From assembly GCA_946886675.1 (NCBI GenBank), contig CAMPIZ010000045.1, forward strand, positions 1 through 9,516: a DNA stretch of 9,516 bases, in the 5' to 3' direction. Shown here one piece after another: positions 1 to 7,831 of the stretch (positions are counted from its first letter, which is position 1; each line of letters begins with the position of its first letter). Below the pieces are notes generated by a model that saw nothing but the letters and a program-made list of their open reading frames with translations, did not search any database and was not told where the DNA came from. This DNA comes from an uncultured Flavobacterium sp. (GTDB lineage Bacteria > Bacteroidota > Bacteroidia > Flavobacteriales > Flavobacteriaceae). A program made the translations under genes and the position numbers.

Positions 1-10
1 CTTATAAGCC

Positions 11-424
11 ATGAAAAAATTATTACTGTTGTTTTTGTATACATTTTTATCCATTAATTAATAAAAAGAAAAGAAAGAACAAATATATGAAGACACAAAC
101 ACTGAAGATGCAGATAGTTATGAGGATGAGTATGAAGAGGAAGACCCGGACGCATTTTTTATAGACCATAAAATTACACTGGGTGAAAAAATGATTATGG
201 TGTCCCGGAAATATATGGTAGACCCAAAAGATATTTATGAATATAATGACTGGGCTGTAAACGGGCTGGAGGCCGGAATGATTTTAAAGATTCCGCTTCA
301 TAAATCGCATAAAAAAGACCTTGATGCATTTAAGGCAGAGCTTGAAAAAAAGCACGGAGGCCCTATACAGGTAGCTGCGCCGCCCAAGAAAAAGAAAAAG
401 GATATAAGGCCGGAAGATTATTAG
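11..424 (+). pseudogene. Secreted single-LysM protein, interrupted by tandem in-frame stops
   Basis: An ATG at 11 begins a typical signal-peptide core (MKKLLLLFLYTFLSIN) that runs straight into TAA TAA at 59-64. The same frame then stays open to the stop at 422-424. After the stops come a very acidic linker (about 95-160) and a LysM-like domain starting near 167 (HKITLGEK, then YMVDPKDIYEYN, ending GMILKIPL near 296), followed by a lysine-rich tail ending in RPEDY. The first ATG after the stops is at 191, inside the LysM domain, and no in-frame GTG or TTG lies between 65 and 190, so the 77-residue product from 191 would lack the start of its domain. LysM domains bind peptidoglycan glycan chains. 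Because frame and domain are intact on both sides, I infer a recent nonsense lesion or a sequencing error. A short product from 191 is the less likely alternative. Only 10 bases upstream are visible, so its promoter cannot be judged. Confidence 0.7.
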
Positions 425-476
425 TTTTTAACTGAAATTTATAACATAAAATCTGCACATCAACCGTTACAAAAGT

Positions 477-484
477 TAACTTTG
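477..484 (+). promoter_or_regulatory. Predicted -7 box (TAACTTTG) for the LysM/OsmC unit
   Basis: TAACTTTG matches the Bacteroidota -7 consensus TAnnTTTG. The -33 region is poor: the best match is TCTG at 452-455, 21 bp upstream. Transcription would begin near 489-491, which supports the ATG at 516 over the in-frame TTG at 492 as the start of the next gene. Confidence 0.55.
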
Positions 485-515
485 CACCGGCTTGAACATT
501 CTAAAAAAACCTAAC

Positions 516-2435
516 ATGAAGTATATTGTAATTTTGTTTTTTTCGCTGGCATTGCTGTCTAACGCCGCATATGCACAGGGTAAATACAAAAAGCACCAGG
601 TTGCTAAAGGGGAAACAGTTATTGATATTGCAAAGAAGTACAAAGTTACCCCTTATGATATTTACAGGCTAAACCCTGACTCGCAAAACGGGATACAGGA
701 AAATGCAATATTACTTATACCTACAGGTGCTGCTTCTAAAATTGTTAGCGAGCCGGTTAAGGAAAAAACAACAAAAATTGCCAATCCTATACACGAGGTT
801 CAGCCAAAGGAAACGCTGTATAGCCTTTCTAAGCAGTATGACGTTTCTATAGACGACCTAAAGAAAGCAAACCCTGTACTGGCTGATGGACTGCAGATAG
901 GGCAAAAAATAATAATACCTGTAAAAGGCAGCGGGGTTGAGGCCCAGGCGGAAATAGCCGAAAAGCAGGAAAATAAAAAAGATGCACCCACGTACCTGTA
1001 TCATACCGTAGAGGCAGGTGAAACCAAGTATTCTATAGCAAAGCAATATGGCATGAGTCTACAGTTGCTTGAGGAGCTTAATCCTGAAGTAAAGGAAACA
1101 CTACCATTGGGGTATAAGCTTAAGCTGGATAAAAATTCGCTTATAGCAAAAGAGATTGAGCCGGGAGCACAGCCTAAAGCACCTGTTGATAATGACTACA
1201 TGCTTTACACTGTACAGCCAAAAGAAACATTTTACAGCCTTAGCCGCAGGACGGGGCTAACCCAGGAACAGATTGTAAAGCTTAATCCTGAAGCAAAAGA
1301 TGGCCTTAAAGAGGGTATGGAGCTAAAGCTGCCAAAAGGTACTAATACTGTGCCTGTAGCAGATGTAAAACTGGCTAAACTTACAGCTACCCTAAAAAAA
1401 TCTGATGCTAAGCAAATAGCATTATTACTTCCGTTTAATATTAATGCCGAGCAGACTGAAGATGAGGAGAGGGAGCGTATAAAAAATGACAGGTTCCTGA
1501 ATATGACACTCGATTTTTATGCAGGTGCACTGGTTGCTATTGATTCTGCAAGGTCATTAGGGCTTCCTGTAAATGTAAAGATACTGGACTCCAGGGAGTC
1601 TAAAAATTCATCGGCAATAGAAAGTCTTAAAGGAGGCCTTATGAATATGGATGCCGTAGTGGGCCCGTTCTTTCAGAATAATGTAGAGCGTACCGCACAA
1701 ACGCTTACACCTGTGCCGGTAGTATCGCCGCTTTCTAAAGAAGCAGGTAAGCCTATGGTAAATCTCTACCAGTCTATCCCTACTACCGATATGGTAAGGA
1801 TGGCCATGCTGGACTACCTTAAAGCACAAAACGGAAACGTAATAGCTGTAGTGGATGCTAAAAAAGTAAGCTCTAAGCAGTTTATAAGAAACAATTTTCC
1901 ATCGGCAAAATTTGCTGACGGGGCTGTGTCTGAAGATTTATTAAAGTCATTACTGGTAAAAGGCAAAGCTAATTTTGTACTGCTTGAAACAGAAAGTACG
2001 GGTATGGTGTCCAATACTGTAAGGATACTGGCAAAGTTACTTGAAGAAGGATACCAGATACAACTTGCTGTACTTGAAAAAACAGAAGTGCTGGATCATG
2101 ATGAGGTTCCGCTTAGCAGGCTTACTGCTTTAAGGATGCTTTATCCTTCGGTAACAAACGACAGCGAAACAGAGGAATCTATACTGTTCGGAAAGATGTT
2201 TAAAGATAAAAATGGTGTATTTCCTAATCAATATGCATCCAGAGGTTTTGATGTAACTTTTGATGTTATCCTACGCCTTTTTCAGGAGAAGGATTTTGAG
2301 GATACAATGAAAAACATAGCTTCAGAACAATCAGAAAATAAGTTTATCTACAGGAATATGAATGGCGGTAATTATAATGCCGGTGTTTATATATTATACT
2401 ATGATGAGGATTTAAGCATAAAACAGGCGCAGTAA
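516..2435 (+). CDS. Secreted four-LysM protein with C-terminal periplasmic-binding-protein-like domain
   Basis: This 639-residue protein is predicted to be exported and to bind peptidoglycan. Residues 1-20 form a signal peptide ending AYA before Q21. There is no lipobox cysteine, so it is probably soluble in the periplasm rather than a lipoprotein. Four LysM repeats follow at about 25-70, 93-137, 162-206 and 231-275, each with an (H/Y)xV..(G/K)ET start and a G-x-x-hydrophobic-P-like end. From about residue 299 (KQIALLLPFN) to the C-terminus lies a domain resembling type-1 periplasmic binding proteins, with AVVGPFF near 380 and VVSPLSKEAG near 405. This LysM plus PBP-like arrangement recurs in Flavobacteria; its ligand is unknown to me. 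A loose analogy is LpoA of Proteobacteria, whose PBP-like fold activates a peptidoglycan synthase, but that role here is inference. I chose ATG 516 because the eight residues added by TTG 492 spoil the signal peptide and sit at the predicted transcription start. Confidence 0.88.
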   Translation: MKYIVILFFSLALLSNAAYAQGKYKKHQVAKGETVIDIAKKYKVTPYDIYRLNPDSQNGIQENAILLIPTGAASKIVSEPVKEKTTKIANPIHEVQPKETLYSLSKQYDVSIDDLKKANPVLADGLQIGQKIIIPVKGSGVEAQAEIAEKQENKKDAPTYLYHTVEAGETKYSIAKQYGMSLQLLEELNPEVKETLPLGYKLKLDKNSLIAKEIEPGAQPKAPVDNDYMLYTVQPKETFYSLSRRTGLTQEQIVKLNPEAKDGLKEGMELKLPKGTNTVPVADVKLAKLTATLKKSDAKQIALLLPFNINAEQTEDEERERIKNDRFLNMTLDFYAGALVAIDSARSLGLPVNVKILDSRESKNSSAIESLKGGLMNMDAVVGPFFQNNVERTAQTLTPVPVVSPLSKEAGKPMVNLYQSIPTTDMVRMAMLDYLKAQNGNVIAVVDAKKVSSKQFIRNNFPSAKFADGAVSEDLLKSLLVKGKANFVLLETESTGMVSNTVRILAKLLEEGYQIQLAVLEKTEVLDHDEVPLSRLTALRMLYPSVTNDSETEESILFGKMFKDKNGVFPNQYASRGFDVTFDVILRLFQEKDFEDTMKNIASEQSENKFIYRNMNGGNYNAGVYILYYDEDLSIKQAQ

Positions 2436-2437
2436 TT

Positions 2438-2836
2438 ATGACATCAAAAGTAACCTATCTGGGAGAGTTAAGGACTTCTTCGATACATACACAGTCGGGC
2501 AGCGAAATAATATCAGATGCACCGCTGGATAACAATGGAAAAGGCGAGGCATTTTCGCCTACAGATACTGTGGCCAATGCGCTTGCGAGCTGTATGTTTA
2601 CCATTATGGGAATAAAAGCCCGGGATATGGATATTAGCCTTGAAGGATCTGTGGCAGAAGTAACCAAAACCATGGCTGCAGAACCGAGAAGGATTGCAGG
2701 GATAAAAGTAGTTTTTAACATGAAAAGCAATGCAGACGAAAAAGCCAGGATGCTGCTCGAAAGAGTGGCTTTGAGGTGCCCTGTGCATTACAGCCTTCAT
2801 CCTGATATTGAACGGGATATTACTTTTAACTGGTAA
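2438..2836 (+). CDS. OsmC/Ohr-family thiol peroxidase-like protein
   Basis: This 132-residue cytoplasmic protein has the OsmC-family hallmarks. The first conserved cysteine, C52, is in ALASCMFT at the start of the central helix, preceded by SPTDTVANAL. The second, C114, is in RCPVHYSLHP near the C-terminus. Both cysteines of the redox pair are present, so peroxidase activity against organic hydroperoxides is plausible. Family members closer to YhfA or to general OsmC than to Ohr are also possible, and the substrate cannot be assigned. The length fits the family. Its ATG lies only 2 bp after the stop of the LysM/PBP-like gene, so the two are almost certainly co-transcribed and probably translationally coupled, although no functional link is obvious. 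A strong terminator follows 20 bp downstream. Confidence 0.9.
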   Translation: MTSKVTYLGELRTSSIHTQSGSEIISDAPLDNNGKGEAFSPTDTVANALASCMFTIMGIKARDMDISLEGSVAEVTKTMAAEPRRIAGIKVVFNMKSNADEKARMLLERVALRCPVHYSLHPDIERDITFNW

Positions 2837-2856
2837 GCAATACACTACAATTATAT

Positions 2857-2885
2857 AAAAAATACCCGCTAATGGGTATTTTTTT
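2857..2885 (+). terminator. Rho-independent terminator after the OsmC gene
   Basis: A perfect 11-bp stem (AAAAAATACCC at 2857-2867 with GGGTATTTTTT at 2874-2884) encloses a 6-base loop, and the T-run continues to 2885. It closes the LysM/OsmC unit. Confidence 0.82.
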
Positions 2886-2900
2886 GCCTTTATGCTAAGT

Positions 2901-2908
2901 TACTTTTG
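2901..2908 (+). promoter_or_regulatory. Possible -7 box (TACTTTTG) between two terminators
   Basis: TACTTTTG matches TAnnTTTG and lies just after the OsmC terminator. The nearest TTTG upstream (2883-2886) is only 14 bp away, too close for a normal -33 element. Support is therefore weak. If active, transcription would start near 2914. Confidence 0.3.
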
Positions 2909-2913
2909 TATAA

Positions 2914-2998
2914 GCGATTAGTAGTTTTATTGGCTTTAAAAAGGTTGTACACCTGCGTGTGCAACGGGGTAAGCGCCTCTTTAAGGGGGCGCTTTTTT
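2914..2998 (+). ncRNA. Candidate small RNA or attenuator with two hairpins
   Basis: This stretch encodes no credible protein but has compact structure. A 9-bp stem with one G-U pair (2944-2952 with 2957-2965) is capped by CTGC. It is followed by a GC-rich hairpin (2971-2977 with 2988-2994) running into six Ts, a Rho-independent terminator shape. With a possible -7 box at 2901-2908, the expected product is an RNA of about 85 nucleotides. Alternatives are an attenuator leader for the DUF3820 gene, or a second terminator backing up the OsmC terminator. I recognise no known RNA family. The ends are estimates. Confidence 0.3.
2971..2998 (+). terminator. GC-rich hairpin terminator just upstream of the DUF3820 gene
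   Basis: AAGCGCC (2971-2977) pairs with GGCGCTT (2988-2994), and the T-run spans 2993-2998. It ends 14 bp before the DUF3820 start codon, so read-through from upstream would be stopped before this gene. Confidence 0.72.
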
Positions 2999-3000
2999 AT

Positions 3001-3008
3001 TATATTTG
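3001..3008 (+). promoter_or_regulatory. Predicted -7 box (TATATTTG) abutting the DUF3820 start
   Basis: TATATTTG fits TAnnTTTG exactly and ends 4 bases before the ATG at 3013. Transcription would start on or next to the start codon, giving a leaderless or nearly leaderless mRNA. No clear -33 TTG is visible because that region is the terminator hairpin. Confidence 0.5.
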
Positions 3009-3012
3009 CAGG

Positions 3013-3243
3013 ATGGACAACCAGAGGGAACTGCTTATAAAACTGGCGCATACAAAAATGCCTTTTGGCAAATATGAAGGCCGCTATCTTATAGACCTGC
3101 CGGAGCATTACCTTGTATGGTATAACGGAAAAGGTTTTCCTAAAGGGCAGTTGGGTGACCAGTTAAGGCTGGTGTATGAACTAAAGCTTAACGGGCTGGA
3201 AGAATTGGTGCGCAACATTAGGAAACAATACCCCAAGCCTTAA
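3013..3243 (+). CDS. DUF3820 small protein
   Basis: This 76-residue protein carries the DUF3820 signature: MPFGKYEGRYLIDLPEHYL (residues 16-34), then VWYNGKGFPKGQLG and a C-terminal ELKLNGLEEL helix. The fold is related to a Pseudomonas protein labelled quorum-sensing-regulated virulence factor, and similar segments occur in some exonuclease-like proteins. No biochemical function is established to my knowledge, and I infer none. There is no signal peptide or membrane segment, so it is probably cytoplasmic. The frame extends upstream to a GTG at 2959, but that stretch lies within the terminator hairpin and reads as poor protein, so ATG 3013 is chosen. It is separated from its neighbours by a terminator before it and a weak one after it, and appears to be transcribed alone. 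Confidence 0.85.
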   Translation: MDNQRELLIKLAHTKMPFGKYEGRYLIDLPEHYLVWYNGKGFPKGQLGDQLRLVYELKLNGLEELVRNIRKQYPKP

Positions 3244-3274
3244 TAAGACTCTGCAGTATTTGTAATACCACTTT

Positions 3275-3307
3275 AAATAAAAACAGGTTAAGAGGTTTTT
3301 ATTTTTT
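3275..3307 (+). terminator. Weak AT-rich terminator after the DUF3820 gene
   Basis: AAATAAAAAC (3275-3284) pairs with GTTTTTATTT (3295-3304) around a 10-base loop, with Ts continuing to 3307. The stem is almost all A-T, so it may be leaky. The symmetry could work on either strand. Confidence 0.45.
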
Positions 3308-3314
3308 CAATAAG

Positions 3315-5013
<1,699 letters not shown>

Positions 5014-5034
5014 CAACTTACTATATAATATAAA

Positions 5035-5070
5035 TTCCCTGCCATTTGCGGGGGACACTTTTAAAAGTGT
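5035..5070. repeat. Hairpin and 16-bp palindrome in the pyrG-yidC gap
   Basis: An 8-bp stem with two G-U pairs (5035-5042 with 5048-5055, loop CATTT) is followed immediately by the perfect palindrome ACACTTTTAAAAGTGT (5055-5070). Neither is followed by a T-run, so this is not a standard terminator. It could be an operator, an mRNA processing or stability element, or translational control, because the palindrome ends 14 bases before the yidC ATG. Confidence 0.5.
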
Positions 5071-5084
5071 AACAATTTTAGATA

Positions 5085-6977
5085 ATGGAAGGAAAAAAAG
5101 TTGACTACAGGTCGCTGATAGGTTTTGTTTTAATAGGTGTTATCCTTTTATGGATGATATATAATCAAACGCCTACCCGCGAAGAGCTTAACAAAGAAAA
5201 AGCTAAAAAGGAGCAGATAGAAAAGGCAAAGCAAAAAAACCTGCCTGAAGAAAAAACAGCTGTTATTCAGGATTCTGCAGTAGCTGATTCGGTTAAGCTG
5301 GCAGGCCTTAAAAGTTCGCTTGGAGCTTTTGCTTACAGTGCTACACTGCCTTCGGCAAAAAATGCTGTTACCGAGCTTAAAAACCCATTGCTTACACTTA
5401 GGATTTCCAATAAAGGAGGTTATATAGCCGAAGCCAACCTTAATGGTTTTGAGCAGTTCCATAAAGGCTCAAACGAAAGGGTAGAGCTTATAAAGAACAA
5501 TAATGCTGATTTTAACCTTCAGTTTAAGACAAAAGATAACCGTATCCTTAATACAAGGGATATGTACTTTGAACCGATACTATCTAAAAATGGTGAAAAC
5601 GAAGTTCTTACCATGCGACTTAAGGCAGGCCCTCAGCAGTTTTTAGAATATCGTTATGAGATGGAGCCTAATGATTACATGATAGACTTTACTATACGTA
5701 CCCAGGGCTTATCGCAAATTGTAGATTCATCTAACCCGGTTGACCTTGAGTGGCAGCTTAAATCTTACCGTAACGAAAAAAGTGTTACCTATGAAAACAG
5801 GTACACCGAGCTTGTTTATGAATATGAGGACGGTAAGGATAACTATTTGGGGCAGGGTAAGAACGAATCGGAAAAAGCTGATGAAGTAACTTATATAGCT
5901 TACAAACAACACTTTTTTGCTTCGGTACTTTTAACCGATACACCATTTAAAACAGCAGACCTTACATCAGAAAACCTGGTTAAGGATGAAAAAGTAGATA
6001 CCTTATTTACAAAGAACTTTACTGCAAGAGTACCACTTGAATTTAAAGGAGGGGAACTTAGCTATAATATGGATTGGTATTATGGCCCTGCCGATTATAA
6101 GATACTTAACGATTATGAAAGAAACCTTGATGAGATAATGCCGCTTGGCTGGGGTATCTTCGGGTGGATAAACAGGTTCCTTTTTATTCCTGTATTTACG
6201 GCCCTTTCTAAATTCCTTCCATATGGTATAGCTATTGTAATCTTTACAATACTGATAAGGCTGGTAATGTCACCGGTAACCTACAAGTCATATGTATCTC
6301 AGGCAAGAATGAAAGTACTTCGTCCGGAAATTCAGGAGCTTAATGAGAAGTACAAAAAAGATCCGATGAAGAAGCAGCAGGAAACCATGAAGCTGTACAA
6401 TAAGGCAGGAGTGAGCCCTATGGCAGGATGTCTTCCGGCGTTAATGCAGGTTCCTATTTTCTATGCGCTATTCCAGTTTTTCCCGTCGTTCTTTGATTTA
6501 AGGCAAAAGAGTTTCCTTTGGGCAGACGACCTTTCTTCATACGACTCTATACTTCACCTGCCATTCTACATTCCGTTTTATGGTAATCACGTGAGCCTTT
6601 TCCCTATACTGGCATCTGTAGCGATATTTTTCTATATGAAGATGACAACCGGAGACCAGAGCATGGCACAGCCGCCGCAGGAAGGTATGCCGGATATGAG
6701 CAAGATAATGAGGATAATGATTTACATATCCCCAATAATGATGTTATTCTTCTTTAACAATTATGCATCAGGGCTTAGTTTGTACTACTTTATTTCAAAC
6801 ACAATTACCATAGGTATTATGTTTGTAATTAAAAACTACATTGTAAGTGAGGAAAAGATACATGCAAAAATTCAGGAGAATAAAGCCAAGCCTAAAAAGC
6901 AGGGCCGTTTTCAGCAGAAAATGCAGCAGATGATGGAGCAGGCACAAGAGCAGCAAAAAACAAGAAACAAGAAATAA
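5085..6977 (+). CDS. yidC: Membrane protein insertase YidC (Oxa1 family)
   Basis: YidC inserts and folds inner-membrane proteins, alone or with SecYEG. The 630-residue protein has the Gram-negative layout. An N-terminal membrane helix lies at about 9-27. A large periplasmic P1 domain (about 70-345) follows. The conserved Oxa1 core begins near 353 (LGWGIFGWINRF), with helices at about 372-394, 448-467, 503-522, 545-562 and 566-588. R392, in ILIRLVMSPV, is the conserved arginine of the hydrophilic groove. The cytoplasmic loop at 395-445 is highly charged, and GCLPALMQVPIFYALF is the family signature. The tail after about 595 is rich in lysine and glutamine, as expected for ribosome contact. The ATG at 5085 has an A/T-rich leader and no strong Shine-Dalgarno sequence. 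A strong terminator follows 6 bp after the stop, so the gene closes the pyrG unit. Confidence 0.98.
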   Translation: MEGKKVDYRSLIGFVLIGVILLWMIYNQTPTREELNKEKAKKEQIEKAKQKNLPEEKTAVIQDSAVADSVKLAGLKSSLGAFAYSATLPSAKNAVTELKNPLLTLRISNKGGYIAEANLNGFEQFHKGSNERVELIKNNNADFNLQFKTKDNRILNTRDMYFEPILSKNGENEVLTMRLKAGPQQFLEYRYEMEPNDYMIDFTIRTQGLSQIVDSSNPVDLEWQLKSYRNEKSVTYENRYTELVYEYEDGKDNYLGQGKNESEKADEVTYIAYKQHFFASVLLTDTPFKTADLTSENLVKDEKVDTLFTKNFTARVPLEFKGGELSYNMDWYYGPADYKILNDYERNLDEIMPLGWGIFGWINRFLFIPVFTALSKFLPYGIAIVIFTILIRLVMSPVTYKSYVSQARMKVLRPEIQELNEKYKKDPMKKQQETMKLYNKAGVSPMAGCLPALMQVPIFYALFQFFPSFFDLRQKSFLWADDLSSYDSILHLPFYIPFYGNHVSLFPILASVAIFFYMKMTTGDQSMAQPPQEGMPDMSKIMRIMIYISPIMMLFFFNNYASGLSLYYFISNTITIGIMFVIKNYIVSEEKIHAKIQENKAKPKKQGRFQQKMQQMMEQAQEQQKTRNKK

Positions 6978-6983
6978 TGAAAT

Positions 6984-7011
6984 AAAAAAGCACTCTTAGG
7001 AGTGCTTTTTT
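6984..7011. terminator. Strong terminator after yidC
   Basis: A perfect 12-bp stem (6984-6995 with 7000-7011; core GCACTC/GAGTGC) has a TTAG loop, with a run of As on the left and Ts on the right. The symmetry allows function on both strands. Confidence 0.92.
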
Positions 7012-7028
7012 AATAAACAGGCCTGCAA

Positions 7029-7061
7029 TTTGCAGTAATAAAACAAAAGTATTTAAGTTTA
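7029..7061 (+). promoter_or_regulatory. Weak promoter candidate with small inverted repeat
   Basis: TTTG at 7029-7032 is spaced 21 bp from TAAGTTTA (7054-7061), which misses the final G of TAnnTTTG. Start would be near 7067, about 20 bases before the ATG. CTGCAA/TTGCAG (7023-7028 and 7030-7035, one base between) overlaps the -33 part and might be an operator. Confidence 0.3.
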
Positions 7062-7086
7062 CATAAAAAACATATTCAGTATAGCC

Positions 7087-7782
7087 ATGAGATACATTGC
7101 TTTATTAGTTACATTTTTAATAAGCACAGCACTTTTTGCCCAAAACGATAACATTAACAAGTTTGACATCAGCGGCAAGCGCCACGGTCTGTGGAAAGGT
7201 ACTTTTGAAGAAACCGGGAGGCCGCGTTATGAAGGTACTTTTAACCATGGTAAAGAAACCGGCGTATTTAAGTTTTTTGATGACACTAAACGAGGGCCTG
7301 TTATTGCAACAAGAGATTTTTCTGCTAATGACGGTACCAGTTACACTACATTTTTTGACCAGCAGGGTAACAAGGTGAGCGAGGGTAAAGAGAGAGGCAA
7401 ACTGCGTGAAGGCGAATGGAAAATATACCATCAGGGAGGTAAGGGCGTTATGTCGACAGAGCATTACTCAAACGGAAAGCTTAACGGTGTTACCAAAGTG
7501 TTTTTTCCTAATGGAAAATTAGCGGAAGAAGCCGAATATAAAAACGGTATAAAGCACGGTATCTATAAAAAGTATAATGAAAAAGGAACCGTTCTTGAAG
7601 ACACTCAATACAAAGATGGCAAACTGCACGGGCAGGCCTATTTTTATGATAAGTTTGGAAACCTTTCCTCAAAAGGAGTGTTCTATAACGGCTATATGGA
7701 TGGTTACTGGGAATGGTATGAAGATAAAAAGCTTGTAAAAAAGGAGTTTATGCTTTTGCCGAAAGGGGTAACAAAGGAATAA
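7087..7782 (+). CDS. Secreted MORN-variant (YwqK-type) repeat protein
   Basis: This 231-residue protein has a signal peptide (residues 1-18, ending LFA before Q19). Tandem repeats of the MORN-variant type then follow. The clearest are four units with the pattern Y-x-x-G-x-x-x-G starting near Y127, Y151, Y175 and Y200, spaced 24 to 25 residues apart. Weaker earlier copies begin near G30 (GKRHGLWKG) and Y48. Such beta-hairpin repeats act in protein or lipid contact and have no catalytic residues. Automated annotation often names these proteins YwqK-family antitoxins. Here the export signal and the absence of any toxin gene nearby argue against that role, and an envelope or secreted function is more likely. 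It sits alone between a terminator and the mnmA promoter. Its function is unknown. Confidence 0.85.
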   Translation: MRYIALLVTFLISTALFAQNDNINKFDISGKRHGLWKGTFEETGRPRYEGTFNHGKETGVFKFFDDTKRGPVIATRDFSANDGTSYTTFFDQQGNKVSEGKERGKLREGEWKIYHQGGKGVMSTEHYSNGKLNGVTKVFFPNGKLAEEAEYKNGIKHGIYKKYNEKGTVLEDTQYKDGKLHGQAYFYDKFGNLSSKGVFYNGYMDGYWEWYEDKKLVKKEFMLLPKGVTKE

Positions 7783-7795
7783 GGATATTTTGTAG

Positions 7796-7803
7796 TACCT
7801 TTG
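7796..7803 (+). promoter_or_regulatory. Predicted -7 box (TACCTTTG) for mnmA
   Basis: TACCTTTG matches TAnnTTTG and begins 14 bp after the stop of the MORN-repeat gene. No -33 TTG at the right distance is visible. Initiation near 7809 would give a leader of about 22 bases containing AGGAAAGGA (7817-7825), a purine-rich ribosome-binding-like sequence 6 bases before the ATG. Confidence 0.55.
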
Positions 7804-7831
7804 CATAAATTTTTTCAGGAAAGGATTAAAA

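Noticed and set aside
87..163. Short reading frame from the ATG at 87 in another frame
   Set aside because: Its methionine- and lysine-rich product resembles nothing and arises from the shifted reading of the acidic linker; the other frame encodes the LysM protein.
492..515. TTG start that would add eight residues to the LysM/PBP-like protein
   Set aside because: The added residues precede a signal peptide that is complete from ATG 516, and position 492 coincides with the predicted transcription start after the -7 box at 477-484.
516..1340. DNA repeat array formed by the four LysM segments
   Set aside because: The units are about 200 bases apart, diverged at the DNA level and simply encode repeated protein domains, so this is neither a CRISPR nor a recent DNA repeat.
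2944..2994. A tRNA-like or known riboswitch fold in the OsmC-DUF3820 gap
   Set aside because: There are only two stacked hairpins, with no cloverleaf, anticodon arm or riboswitch core that I can recognise.
2959..3012. GTG start that would extend the DUF3820 protein by 18 residues
   Set aside because: The segment overlaps a terminator hairpin and a -7 box, and the extension does not resemble the family.
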